From: Symbiodinium natans
Lineage: Eukaryota > Sar > Dinophyceae > Suessiales > Symbiodiniaceae
NCBI GenBank assembly: GCA_905221605.1
Contig: CAJNDS010002223.1
Location: 181,567-245,566, forward strand
Direction of reading: 5' to 3'
DNA: 64,000 nt
Made by a program: the position numbers and the translations under genes
Shown: piece after piece, positions 33,284 through 44,256 of the stretch
How positions within the stretch are numbered: position 1 is the stretch's first letter
How the letters are laid out: every line of letters starts with the position of its first letter
The notes under the pieces: generated by a model
Seen by the model: only the letters and a program-made list of their open reading frames with translations
The model's database searches: none
Told to the model about the DNA's origin: nothing

Positions 33284-33670
33284 GGCTCCGCTGTACTGGA
33301 AAAGAGTACTGCGTCGAAGCGTCCAAAGCAAGGAGAGGGAAACCCTAAACCCTAAACCCTAAACCCGGGGGGCAGGTCTTGGGCCTGACGCTTTGCTACT
33401 TCTTTTTGAGTCTTCGGGCTTCAACGCTCAATCACAACTCTCGGAAATCTTGGCTGCCCCTTTAAGCCATCGATCCCAAACTCCGCATCCCAGGCACTGA
33501 TCCCCAAGCCCATTCAAGTCAGGCACAGCAGGCCTCACAAGCCAGGATGGTAATGGTTTCGGCTTAATGCAACGTCATGCATCCCAACCGTCAGACCCAC
33601 AAATTTTACATACAGATGCCCCAGGAAGAGAAACGTCCCATCGAGGGTAGTCTTTGGACCCGGCTCCCAA

Positions 33671-33698
33671 CGTGTGTGTGTGTGTGTGTGTGTGTGTG
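33671..33698. repeat. GT dinucleotide tract
   Basis: About 13 GT units, just left of the inverted-repeat element at 33728. Confidence 0.95.
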
Positions 33699-33727
33699 CG
33701 TTACAGGCTAGGAGACGTGTTGTATGT

Positions 33728-33829
33728 GGGTAGTTGTCAAAATTAGGGTCCTTTGTTTGGTACCCCTAAATAATTGGTGCCGTATTGTAGACAGGACCCA
33801 AAAAGGGACCCTAATTTTGACAACTACCC
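33728..33829. mobile_element. MITE with 24-bp terminal inverted repeats and 4-bp target duplication
   Basis: The left end GGGTAGTTGTCAAAATTAGG(GTCC) is exactly complementary to the right end (GGAC)CCTAATTTTGACAACTACCC. The 102-bp element is flanked on both sides by ATGT (33724-33727 and 33830-33833), a clear target-site duplication. It has no coding capacity. Perfect ends indicate recent insertion by a cut-and-paste transposase supplied elsewhere. Confidence 0.85.
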
Positions 33830-33833
33830 ATGT

Positions 33834-34747
33834 AGATATCCTCAGCGCCCCCCACGCAAGCGTGCTCTTGGCGCCGCGGCCCCAATCGTCCCGACCCCGC
33901 CTGCTACAAACCGAGAACATCCGAAGACGAAACCCTCCGTGCGGCAAGGACGCATCAGCTCTGACTTTGCTCCCGACTTGAGACAGGCTTCGAAGGCTGA
34001 TCTGGGCCAGGGCTCTTTCCAGACTTCAGCTGCCAACTTAACCCACAAAACCTCTCAAACTCTCAAACTTCTTGCTGCTAAACAAGTGAAACCAGTGTCC
34101 CTCACCTATGCTGAGACCTGGCGCGCATGGACTTTTCTAACCCCTACGCTCTTCACCGTGCGAAAGCGTTTTGCATCTGAAGGCCTTCGAATTCTGGGGT
34201 CGGAGCAGAATTTGTGCTGTGTCACATAGCACATGCGCTGACATGCTAGGATGCAGAGCCACGATACCGGACAACATCGAAACCCGACACACACCAAAAG
34301 CCTAAAGCCAAAACGACGCTAAATCCTGGAGCATGCAAGGGGTCGATGACCTGGCAATGGTTGCAAAGGCAACCGCGTGGTACCGCAGCTGCTGAGCCGT
34401 TGATCGCTTTAGGGTTTGCTTTCGGGTTCGCGGCCGAAAGATTCCATAAGCTTGCCTTGCCTTACTTCACTGAAAAGGAAGCTTCTCCGGCTTCCGAAAC
34501 CCTAACTGTAACCAGTATTAATGAGCATCAGCATGAACAGCATCACCATCAACAGCATCATCAACAACAAGAAGAGAATCACACATGCGACCAAACCCAG
34601 CAAACCGTAACCCTAAATCTTCTAGTGGTCGTGTTCAAACCTGAGTCGCTGCTCTGGGAAACCCCAAACTAGGCCTTAAGATTCTGCACTTTGTGTTTAA
34701 GCCCTGAACCCGAAACATCCGGCACGGCGCCTGCACACGCGCCAAAC
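33834..34747. other. Unassigned DNA between candidate exons
   Basis: A 151-codon plus-strand ORF (33774-34229) starts inside the MITE and lacks any motif. A CAT/CAA-rich tract lies at 34520-34580. The segment may be intron of the minus-strand gene. Confidence 0.35.
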
Positions 34748-37700
34748 CTTGTCAGCGGGTCCTTCGACCACCGTGCCCAGCGCGTTCACTGAGTGCTTCA
34801 GCTTGGAAGCCTTGGGACTTCAGGGTCGAGGGGGGTTTAGGGTTTAGGGTTTAGGGTTAAGGGTTAAGGGTTAAGGGTTAAGGGTTTAGGGTTTAGGGTT
34901 TAGGGTTTAGGGTTTAGGGTTTAGGGTTTAGGGTTTAGGGTTTAGGGTTTAGGGTTTAGGGTTTAGGGTTTAGGGTTTAGGGTTTAGGGTTTAGGGTTTA
35001 GGGTTTAGGGTTTAGGGTTTAGGGTTTAGGGTTTAGGGTTTAGGGTTTAATTTTAGGGTTGAAATGTGCCCCCTCACGCCTGTGAAGATCTCTCTATACC
35101 CCTTCCGAGTGTGCAAAGGCCACTTTTTCTGGGTGACGTTAAGACGAGAGGTTCCGAGCTTGAAGATGGGCCACACGCGGCATGAGATCCAACTAAGAGA
35201 ACTGCTCCACTTCTGCAGCTGACCCTAAACATTAAACCCTAAACCCTACACCCTAAACCCAGATGCTACAAAGAAAGAATGTTGGCAATTTGGCATGCAG
35301 AGCCGGATCTCAAAGCAACCGTGAGGGCACACCCCCCCCCCCCTCCCCCGGACTCCTCAGGACTTCGGGATTCCTCTTTGTAGTTCAGGCCTCTAGGCTC
35401 TAGGCTCTAGGCTCTAGGCTCTAGGCTTTAGGCTTTAGGCTTTAGGCTTTAGGCTTTGGGCTTTAGGCTTTAGGCTTTAGGCTTCAGGCTTCAGCTTTAG
35501 GCTTTAGGCTTTAGGCTTTAGGCTTTAGGCTTTAGGCTTTAGGCTTCAGGCTTCAGGCTTCAGGCTTCAGGCTTCAGGCTTCAGGCTTCAGGCTTCAGGC
35601 TTTAGGCTTTAGGCTTTAGGCTTTAGGCTTTAGGCTTTAGGCTTTAGGCTTTAGGCTTTAGGCTTTAGGCTTTAGGGTGCTCAGGGCTTGTCTCGGGCAC
35701 TCACCTCCAGATTTCGGCCAAGAAGCGGCGATAACTTTGATCGCCGCGTTCACGTGCTTCCACTTGCCTCAGCTCATCGACCCAACCCGAAAGCCGAGAC
35801 CGCACATCTCGGAAACTTGGGAAACCATGCGTGAACAGCTTTGAACAGCCCTCAAATCCTAAAGCTCGAAGCCCGAAATTCTAACCCTGAACCCTAAACC
35901 CTAAACCCTAAACCCTTCAAGCCCAGGGTGCTCTTTCGGTCGCCTGGTGGCGAAGGCAAAACCTGGAGATCGGCGATGAGCACCATGGCCTGCCACCCTA
36001 AGCCCGAAACCCGAAACCCTAAACCCTAAACCCGAAACCTCTTTTAAACCTGGCTGCGAACCGAACCACCCTTGCCCCTACTCCCCTCGTCACACCTCTC
36101 AACCTGAGAAGGCCAAAGACCCTAAACACACAAGGATGCCCCTGTTTCGCTCCTTCTGTTTGGGCAGTTCTCTAGACAAGTACTACAAGGCACCGTGTTC
36201 GATGCGAACCCCCAATAAAAGGACCAGAACTTGGAGAACTGGCCACTTGCTTCTGAATCTGACCCTAAACCCTAAACCCTAAACCCTAAACCCTAAACCC
36301 TAAACCCTAAACCCTAAACCCTAAACCCTAAACCCTAAACCCTAAACCCTAAACCTTGGCCCGAAGCCCGACCCCGCCTCAGCTCAGAGCCCTCCATGCA
36401 CCGGCTTGAGCCCAGAGCTGAGCAAACACACGGGGCGCACCCTCCACAGAGCATTCCTAAACCCTAAACCCTAGACCCTAAACCCTAAACCCTAAACCCT
36501 AAACCCTGAACCCTAAACCCTAAACCCTCAACCCTAAACCCTAAACCCTGAACCCTAACCCCTTTTTGCAGGAACCTTTCGCAGACCACCCCTTCACAGG
36601 GCTCCGTTTGGGGGGGTGGGGGAGGGGGGCCTTTTTGGCGGAGCTATTTGGGGGTTTAGGGTTTGGGGTTTGGGGTTCAGGGTTCAGGGTTCAGGGTTCA
36701 GGGTTCAGGGTTCAGGGTTCAGGGTTTAGGGTTTAGGGTTTAGGGTTTAGGGTTTAAGGGTTTAGGGTTTAGGGTTGTTTAGGGTTTAGGGTTTAGGGTT
36801 TAGGGGGTTTAGGGTTTAGGGTTTAGGGTTTAGGGTTTAGGGTTTAGGGTTTAGGGTTTAGGGTTTAGGGTTTAGGGTTTAGGGTTTAGGGTTTAGGGTT
36901 TTGCGCTCTCTGAACTCTCGGAAGACGCTGAGGCATCCTCCCAATTCCCCTTTGGGCACCGGCGTCCTAAACCCTAAACATGCCTGAAGCCGGTCCTCCT
37001 CAACTTCTGAACCCCGGAACCCTGCAACCTCTGTGAGACCCTGGACCCTCTACAGCCCAGAAAGAGGAACAAAACCAGGCCCCAATCACACGCTTCAAAG
37101 CCTTCAAAGATTTAACCGAAGGACCCCAAGCCCCAAGCCTCTCCCCCACAAGCCCTTTACAACCCTCAAAGCCGAGTTCGAGCTGGTCCTCCCCAAAGAC
37201 CAGAAGACAAAACACCTGCACGCCTGAACAAGCATGTTCTCCGGGGCAAGGGCAAGGAAGCACCACCGCGGGGCCTGTGCAAGAGCATGCGCTTCTGCAA
37301 TACTGGCCTTCAAAGGGTTTCGGGTTTAGGGTTTTATGGCTTTTCGCAGTGCGTTGCTTGAGCCGTCGACACCGCCATCTAGCATAAGGCTCCAGCAGTT
37401 CACCCAAGAACGGACCCAGATTGTAAGTCCATGCAGGGTTTGGGTCTTCCTGAAAGATTTGAGGGGTGCGCAGCCCGGGTTCAGATCCGCGGGGATTCGA
37501 GTTCAAGCCGTTTAAGGATCAGGCCCAAGTGGGTTCAGAGCCCGGAACTGAAGATGGCAAGGGGCGAATCAGAGGAAAGCAGCCCTAGAATTTGAGCCGT
37601 CAAACCCCAAACCCTCAAACCCTAAACCCTAAACCCTAAACCCTACCCCCTCAAACTTCAAGGATTTGTAGGCCACCTGGGTACAATTCATCGGCCTTCA

Positions 37701-40700
37701 GGGTCCTCCCTACCTCAACCCCGCAACATCCCGAACCCCAACACCTTTCACCGAGCTCCACGTCTCCTCTAAGACCCCCAACCATAACTGCTGATGTGGA
37801 CCAGCCGGCTGAGAAGCATAAATCAGTGGAGTAGCTACTGGGCCCAAGGAAATGAAGGGGAAACATGCACGAACTACGGTAGGCTGCGCTCCAGCGGCAT
37901 GCGCTTCATCCGACACCAACCCTAAACCCCAAACCCATAAACCTAAACCCTAAACCCTAAACCCTAAACCCTAAACCCTAAACCCTAAACCCTAAACCCT
38001 AAACCCTAAACCCTAAACCCTAAACCCTAAGCCCTGACTTTCTCCCGAGGCCGAAGCGGCGTGGGTGCCGGCCCCGTCGGCTTCCGGGAGGCCAGCCATC
38101 CTCGGAAGGAAGAGCTGCGGGAGTTGAGGGGATTCGGGTTTAGGGTTTGGGGTTTAGGGTTTAGGGTTGAGGGTTTAGGGTTTCGGGTTTGGGGTTTGGG
38201 GTTTGGGGTTTGGGGTTTCGGGTTTAGGGTTTAGGGTTTAGGGTTTAGGGCTTAGGGCTTAGGGCTTTCCAACCCATCACATGGTCTCCTTCTGCCTTTA
38301 CAAGCCAAGAAGAATGAAAGCCTGAGTGAACCATCCCCACCCCAAAAAAGAAAGTGCCCTAAACCCAAAAACTCGTGGCAAACCTCACCACCACAGGAAC
38401 GAGAGAGCTTCCCTGACCCTACCTACCTTTAGGGGTGTAGGGCTTAGGGCTCAGGGCTTAGGGCTTAGGGCTTAGGGCTTAGGGCTTAGGGCTTAGGGCT
38501 TAGGGCTTAGGGCTTAGGGCTTAGGGCTTAGGGCTTAGGGCTCAGGGCTCAGTTCTGAGGGCTTAGGGCTTAGGGCTTAGGGCTTAGTTCTCAGGGCTTA
38601 GGGCTTAGGGTGTTTTAGGCCCTGAACCACAAGAGAGGAGTCCCTGAGGCCACCGCGAGCCCAGCGCAGCACGCCGTGGCTGTGGACCAGCTTCGCAAGG
38701 CCGACCTGCAACAACGGGTTTAGGGTTTAGGGTTTAGGGTTTAGGGTTTAGGGTTTAGGGTTTAGGGTTTAGGGTTTAGGGTTTAGGGTTTCGGGTTTCG
38801 GGTTTCGGGTTTCGGGTTTAGGGTCCTGCCTACCTCAACCCCGCAACATCCCGAACCCCTCCCACCTTTCACCTAGCTCCAAGTCTCCTCTTGAAAGAGT
38901 TCAGGGTGTAGGGGTTAGGATTTAGGGTGTAGGGTTTAGGGTTCAGGGTTCAGGGTTTGGGGTCCAGGCTTTAGGGTTGAGGGTTGAGGGTCTAGGGTTT
39001 AGGGTTCCGGGTTTAGGGTCTGAGGTTCAGGGTCCTTTTGGAGGTGGAGAAAAGATCCGTCGAGCCCCGGATTGAATGGAGGTCGACGGTTCTGGCTTGA
39101 CACGGCCACTGGCACTTGCCCAACTCTTGAGGCTGTAGTGCTCAGAAGTGCAGAACCCCGATGCCCTGAATCCACAAGTCGCCCAACCCAAAACCCATTC
39201 GCAGGCCATATGGAGCATGCGGCACCTCGTCGCGCGAAACCAGGGCCTTACGAGAGCTGTACGGAGACGGGAGTTGAGGTTTCGGGCTCAGGTCTTCGCT
39301 GCTGAGGTCAAAAGGATTTGAAAGAGTAGCCCTAACTCGAGCTGTACAGTTTCCAGGTGCGACTAACCGGGTGGCTATGCCATGGGTAGGGCCAGGGGCT
39401 AAACGGCTAAGGATGCCGAGCGCAAGTTAACCGAACTAGCCCCCCCCCTCAGGGCCTTTACAGCCCGAAGCTCCAAATAACTTGCTGCGCCTCAAATGAC
39501 CGTAAGCCCAGATTATGTTGAGCCCTGAACTCCCAAAGGGTGTCTGCTCCTACCACCTCAGCACCTCTCGGACGGACCCCACGTGCCAGTGAACCCGGAA
39601 CGCTTTAAGCCCCCGAGCGCGGCAGATGCGGCAGCCCATGAGCGCAGTCTTGCGGCGAGTTGGAATTTGAAAGTTCTGGGGACACGAGGGGGGGGAGGGG
39701 GGGGGGCGTTTGGATGCTTTCCGATGAGCTTCGCCCTTTGGGGGGGGGGGGGGTTCTTGAGCTGACCCCATGGGATCTTTGGGATTCGAGGACTTTGGCA
39801 CTGCGTGTTTTCCCCGGACTTGCCTGACGCTTGAGGAGCTTGAGTTGTTGGGCTAAGGGGTGTATGTCTTCAGAAACGGCGCCAAGGGGGCCACCGCTTT
39901 CCAGGTAGAACTTAAGACCCTGGGCGTTTACAAACTGTCCTAAGTGGACTCTAGACTGAGGACTGCGACGTATGAAGCCTCCAAAACCTCGGGCCTTGAG
40001 CCCGTCCGTGCCACCCACAATGTGCTGCAGCCTCGGTAGCTTCAGGGCTCTGCAGGGCTTCAGGGGCTCTGAAGTTGTTGTTCAAGGGTTTAGGGTTTAG
40101 GGTTTAGGGTTTAGGGTTTAGGGTTTAGGGTTTAGGGTTTAGGGTTTAGGGTTTAGGGTTTAGGGTTTAGCGTTTAGGTTTCAAGGTTCCAAGCTTCGGG
40201 AAAGAGGGAAAGGAGATCGAAAAAGGCTCGGAGTTCGTTGCGGGCATAAGCTTTGGCCTCGAATCCCACCGATCTCAAGCTCCAAGATCCACTCTGCGCA
40301 CAACATCCTACCATTCGGGGGTCTACATTAGGGACCTTAAGTAAGAAAGCGTCTATCTTTGAAGAACAGGAGCGCACAAGGAGGTCGAACCCAGATCGAA
40401 ACAACGGGGCGGAGCAACAAAGCGAGGACAAGAGAGAAAAGAGACAAAACCATGAGAAACATGCGGCTAGCAAAAGGGAACAACCAAAGAGTTTCCCAGA
40501 GCTTCTGTCGTTCTCATGTGTGTTCTTGCTGGTGTTCTTATTTTTCTCCATGCTATACAATCTCTTACTGGGCCTCCTTTTTGACGCCTTTGTTCGATTA
40601 CACCTGTCTTGAACTCCTGTTAGGAATTCAACATAAAACGGTCATTGCCCTCAACTCGACACACATGTTTGGTGCCATATTGGCTTAGCATGTAGGTTCA

Positions 40701-41941
40701 GAAGAGCACAAGTTCGTGTACATGTTTAAGTCTGGAAGCTTCTCTCCTAGGGTTCGATTACCCCAGGCGTCCCTGCCACGAACTCTGTGCAAAATCATCT
40801 GTGTACACCTTCCCAGTCCTATGTCAGTCTTACACTCGTCTGTGAGCGTCCCGAGCTGCAGGGAGGACAGCGCTCGGAGTGAGGGAGGATCCAGGCAGTC
40901 CGTCAGCACCTGCGACGTGACTCAGGTCCAGGGCTCAGCGCGGCAACTTAAGGCTTGGCAACGTCCTCCCCCAAGCAGCACACATCGCCGCATCTACGTT
41001 ACTGTTACACCTGCCAGATCGAAAGCCTGGGGCCCGCCCCAACCCCCAAGAGACCCTCGCCCTGAGCAACAGCAACTGTGGCAGCTGCGAGAAGCGGGCG
41101 CTTCTAGTTTTAGGGGGGCCCTTCACAGAATTGAGGATTAGGGGAGGGGAGGGGGGGGAGGAACGAGGCTTCGGAGGCCCAGGCTGCAGCCCTTTGACCA
41201 CATCGTAGCTTCGGACGACTTCGGACGACTCAACTTGACTTGAAAGACCTCAACAACCAATGGAACATGGAGCTTTCAGCTCACTTCTCCATGAGGCTCA
41301 AAATGGCAGGCAGTCCCTGCAACAGCGGGCTTGCTGCTTTCCAGGGAACGTGACAGAACTACTCGCCACTTCTCACAGGCATACTCGCATCTCTTGTACA
41401 CACACGATGGCGCTTGCGTGCGCGAGGGGCAAGCGTGAGCCTAAGAGCAATTGATAAACTCGACTTCAGGGACGGGCCCGCAAGCTCTCCAAGCAAGAGG
41501 CTCGAAAGCGTGTCTCAAAGCAGCTAGTTAGAGGAGAATCTGCCAGGAGTTCCCTCTCACCCTCCTCCTATGCAAGGTTCCCCTAAAACTATCACCTCTG
41601 AGTGCACTGGCGGAGCGGAAGTTCCGCTTACTGCTGGTCGGAGGACTCCTCGGGGCAGCTGGACGCTGCGCGCGTGTACGGAGTGTTGAGCTGTTGAGCT
41701 GCGGCGGAGGGGATCTGGGGTAGAAGACACCCTTCTTCGGGATCTACCAGCATTCTTGCTTGCCATGCCTTTATAAAGACATAAATGAAAAAATGCGCCG
41801 GGGCACGTTCTTGCCCTTCGACTGCCAGAAGTGCTTCTTCGCAAGGTTCATGACTTCATCCAGGGGCAGAGACTTCGGACCTGGCGCAGCCGTGTCGGTT
41901 TCGACTGCGTGCGCCGGTGCACCATGTGGCATGTTTGCCAT
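34748..41941 (-). CDS. Many-exon unknown gene (partial model)
   Basis: First exon 41807-41941 (MANMPHGAPAHAVETDTAA...HFWQSKGKN). After an unresolved gap come exons 40836-40909 (LTDCLDPPSLRALSSLQLGT), 39824-40031 (HIVGGTDGLKARGFGGF; FVNAQGLKFYLESGGPLGAV), 39157-39246 (EVPHAPYGLRMGFGLGDLWI), 38643-38705 (VGLAKLVHSHGVLRWARGG), 38052-38114, 37348-37449 (NPAWTYNLGPFLGELLEPYA), 37224-37307 (IAEAHALAQAPRWCFLALAP), 36907-36949, 36560-36591, 36391-36441 (APRVFAQLWAQAGAWR), 35963-35989 (AMVLIADLQ), 35705-35850 (GWVDELRQVEARERGDQSYR; ends GTGAGT), 35080-35212 and 34748-34810 (SKLKHSVNALGTVVEGPADK). The chain from 40836 onward joins in phase at every junction, with GT, GC or GA donors and AG acceptors. 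The LDPPSLRALSSL stretch recalls an F-box helix, but I assign no function. Telomere-type blocks fill most introns. The 3' end is unresolved. Confidence 0.5.
34831..35058. repeat. TTTAGGG block (intronic in model)
   Basis: About 230 bp of TTTAGGG with four TTAAGGG units near its start. It lies between modelled exons 34748-34810 and 35080-35212. Confidence 0.95.
35397..35678. repeat. GGCTTTA/GGCTTCA variant block
   Basis: About 40 units in which the telomere-type GGG is replaced by GGC: TCTAGGC, then TTTAGGC, then TTCAGGC, then TTTAGGC. It cannot be a direct telomerase product and must have been amplified locally. Confidence 0.95.
35884..36903. repeat. Four telomere-type blocks between exons of the unknown gene
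   Basis: 35884-35918 (CCCTAAA), 36263-36357 (13 near-perfect CCCTAAA units), 36456-36559 (CCCTAAA) and 36650-36903 (TTTAGGG with TTCAGGG units). Each lies between modelled exons of the minus-strand gene. Confidence 0.95.
37608..38825. repeat. Telomere-type blocks between exons of the unknown gene
   Basis: 37608-37648 and 37919-38035 (CCCTAAA), 38130-38270 (TTTAGGG with TTTGGGG), 38430-38615 (GGGCTTA variant) and 38718-38825 (TTTAGGG with TTTCGGG). The exon candidates 38052-38114 and 38643-38705 sit in the gaps. Confidence 0.95.
37701..37770. repeat. Duplicated 70-bp segment, copy 1
   Basis: It matches 38821-38890: both start GGGTCCTNCCTACCTCAACC, then CCGCAACATCCCGAACCC, and end with GTCTCCTCT. 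The copies are 1.1 kb apart in direct orientation. Confidence 0.85.
38821..38890. repeat. Duplicated 70-bp segment, copy 2
   Basis: Direct repeat of 37701-37770, immediately after a TTTAGGG block. Confidence 0.85.
38905..39030. repeat. Degenerate TTTAGGG block
   Basis: Mixed TTTAGGG, TTCAGGG, TTGAGGG and TGTAGGG units between the duplicated segment and exon 39157-39246. Confidence 0.85.
40085..40172. repeat. TTTAGGG block in an intron of the unknown gene
   Basis: About 12 nearly perfect units in the modelled intron 40032-40835. The remainder of that intron (40173-40835) contains ORFs on both strands without recognisable motifs. Confidence 0.95.
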
Positions 41942-41957
41942 GTTGACAAAACTCTGC

Positions 41958-42842
41958 TGCCCTAAACCCTAAACCCTAAACCCTAAACCCTAAACCACGT
42001 CCTCTCTCGAATTCTTGCTTTGGGCGCTTTGATGGTTTTTTTGGGCGGGGGCCTTTTCGAGGAAATGGGCGCAAGCTTTACGGGGGCAGATACTCTGAAG
42101 ACGCCTTGTTGGGCCTTGAGCCCCGAAACTCACCCGACGTCGGGACTCAGAGATCCAGGTTTCAGGGGTCAGAACACAGGTTTCCGGGAGTCAACCAAAA
42201 ACAGGGTCGAGCATGGGGATGTGGTTGGAAAAACAAGGGGTTGGGTGTCAAAAAAAGCAGGTGGGAGGCCCGTCCGAGGCAACAAGGGACAGAGGATCGA
42301 AAAAAACAGGGGCCCTGTTCGGGCAACTTGGAAACAGGCGCCTTGAAACGAAGGGGCCCGACCCAAAAAGCCCGAAAAAGGAGACCACCCGTGCAGGTTC
42401 GTCTGGGGGTTGAGGGTTGAGGGTTGAGGGTTTAGGGTTTGGGGTTTGGGGTTTAGGGTTTAGGGTTTAGGGTTTAGGGTTTAGGGTTTAGGGTTTAGGG
42501 TTCAGGGTTACTTTGGAGCTCAGGCTGGAGCGGGGCACGGAGTGCCTCGTGCTCAGGGCCCAAGGCACCACAAAGCCTCGAGCCCTTCAAGGATCCTAAA
42601 GCACTTCTTCAAAGCAGGGTTTAGGGTTTAGGGTTTAGGGTTTAGGGTTTAGGGTTTAGGGTTTAGGGTTTAGGGTTTAGGGTTTAGGGTTTAGGGTTTA
42701 GGGTTTAGGTTTTATGGTTTTGGGTTTAGGGTTTAGGGTTTAGGGTTTAGGGTTTAGGGTTTAGGGTTTAGGGTTTAGGGTTTAGGGTTTAGGGTTTAGG
42801 GTTTAGGGTTTAGGGTTTAGGGTTTAGGGTTTAGGGTTTAGG
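41958..42842. repeat. CCCTAAA and TTTAGGG blocks upstream of the unknown gene
   Basis: 41958-41996 (CCCTAAA), 42410-42510 (TTTAGGG) and 42617-42842 (about 32 TTTAGGG units, nearly perfect). The first block lies just 5' of the modelled start codon at 41941. The unique DNA 41997-42409 has overlapping ORFs but no supportable gene. Confidence 0.9.
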
Positions 42843-42874
42843 GAGAGAATGGCCGCAGACTGCATGTCCCCCTG

Positions 42875-42952
42875 GTTCTTAGTAGGGAATGAGGGAGTGA
42901 AGGTATTATGGGCACATGTAGGGCCCTCATTCCCTCATTCCCGACTAAGAAG
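42875..42952. mobile_element. Hairpin element with about 28-bp arms
   Basis: The left arm TTCTTAGTAGGGAATGAGGG is complementary to the right arm CCCTCATTCCCGACTAAGAA with one mismatch, and the repeat extends inward. The loop is about 20 bp. Non-coding, MITE-like. Confidence 0.65.
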
Positions 42953-43029
42953 CCGCCAGATGTGTCTGCGTGGTTTGAGACAGGGCTCCAGGGCACAGAG
43001 GGTTTAGGGGTTAGGGTTTAGGGTTTAGG

Positions 43030-43347
43030 GTTTCTGAGGTTCGGGGCTGGGCAATAGAGAGAATAACCGAAGATTTACGCTCTGAACCCCAGAATCCCAA
43101 AGTCACGGAGGATCAAGACAACTACGTGCTGAACAACGCAAAACAGGTCTGGGTCCCCTGGCGCTCGATAGGAAGACCGATGGCACGGGACCAAATGTAC
43201 TGTGCCATCACACCAAGCCTTGTGGATGCTGGGGGATTCGACTATGTTGAGGTGCCAGCTTTTGGGGAATTGGCCACATGTTTTTGGAAAATATTTACAT
43301 TCTACACATGTTTATACATACATGTGTACAGATGTATCGAACTGTAG
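43030..43347 (+). CDS. Plus-strand coding-like fragment
   Basis: The frame is open for about 105 codons after a short TTTAGGG run: EVRGWAIERITEDLRSEP, then YVLNNAKQVWVPWRSIGRPM and QMYCAITPSLVDAGGFDYVE. Composition is strongly protein-like up to about 43285, then turns into hydrophobic low-complexity sequence before the stop. It runs opposite to the flanking genes, so it may be a transposon-derived fragment. The family is not recognised. Confidence 0.4.
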   Translation, partial: VSEVRGWAIERITEDLRSEPQNPKVTEDQDNYVLNNAKQVWVPWRSIGRPMARDQMYCAITPSLVDAGGFDYVEVPAFGELATCFWKIFTFYTCLYIHVYRCIEL

Positions 43348-44256
43348 ACTGTAATAAGTGGGGCGCGCGCCGAGGGGGAACCTCGGGATGTTCGTAGGAA
43401 AACCTTCGCTTCCTCGATTTTCATAAGATTTCAGGGACCCATACAACCTGTGCGTTGCATAGGGAACTTCTCTTTCCTCTATATTTTTATAAGTGAACGG
43501 ATAATATGCTTGAAAAGATCATCTGCATTACCTCTGTGCTTGAAAAACATAGCTCCTGTTCATATGTACCTTACACCTCTTTGTCCTCCATATATCTTAA
43601 CCGGACAGATCCCACATGCTCATACGAAACGTCCATCTCCCCGAAGCTGAAAAGAGTACACATAAACGCCTCTAAGTCCTCGATATAGTTGACTGGAAAC
43701 GCCTAAGTATGTTTCCTTTATATGTTTACAGTAGAGGAAAACTTCTATCTCTTCTCAGGTGCAACTGCAAGGCTCAAGACAAAGCTAACCCCACCACAAC
43801 CCAGCGCCATCAAACCCACCACTGCAACAGCTCAGCGAAGATCCGACACCCGAAGGGATAAACTCAGAGGACACAGCCCAAGCCACGTCCGACTACTTCA
43901 CAAGGCTCACCTCAGGTATCTCAAAGATCTACCAGGGAATCTACCTACTAGCCCTCTCTCCATAGGTTTCAGGGCTGAGACGGACGTGACTATGCCCTCT
44001 GGGAAAATTTGAGCAGGTGCCCATGCTCCTGCTTCTGCAAAATTTTCAAGATACTTCAAAAATATGCTGTGCGGCATCAGAGTGTGGCTGTCACAATGAT
44101 GGCAGTTTCCACAACGTCGAGCTACCATATCCATCATGATTTGCCATCCCCAAACCCTAAACCCTAAACCCTAAACCCTCAACCCTATCGAAAACAACTT
44201 CTGAATTGTGGAAACTCGAGAATGAGCTTCTGCAAGCTCCTCCAAGGCAACGAGAC
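43348..44256. other. Intergenic, AT-richer DNA with degenerate short repeats
   Basis: Loose repeats of a CCTCTNNGTCCTCNATATA pattern occur at about 43468, 43573 and 43665, and a related pattern appears at 47385-47415. A CCCTAAA run lies at 44154-44190, about 65 bp 3' of the membrane-protein stop codon. No gene is supported. Confidence 0.4.

Noticed and set aside
33774-34229. 151-codon plus-strand ORF
   Set aside because: It begins inside the MITE at 33728-33829 and has no motif or splice context.
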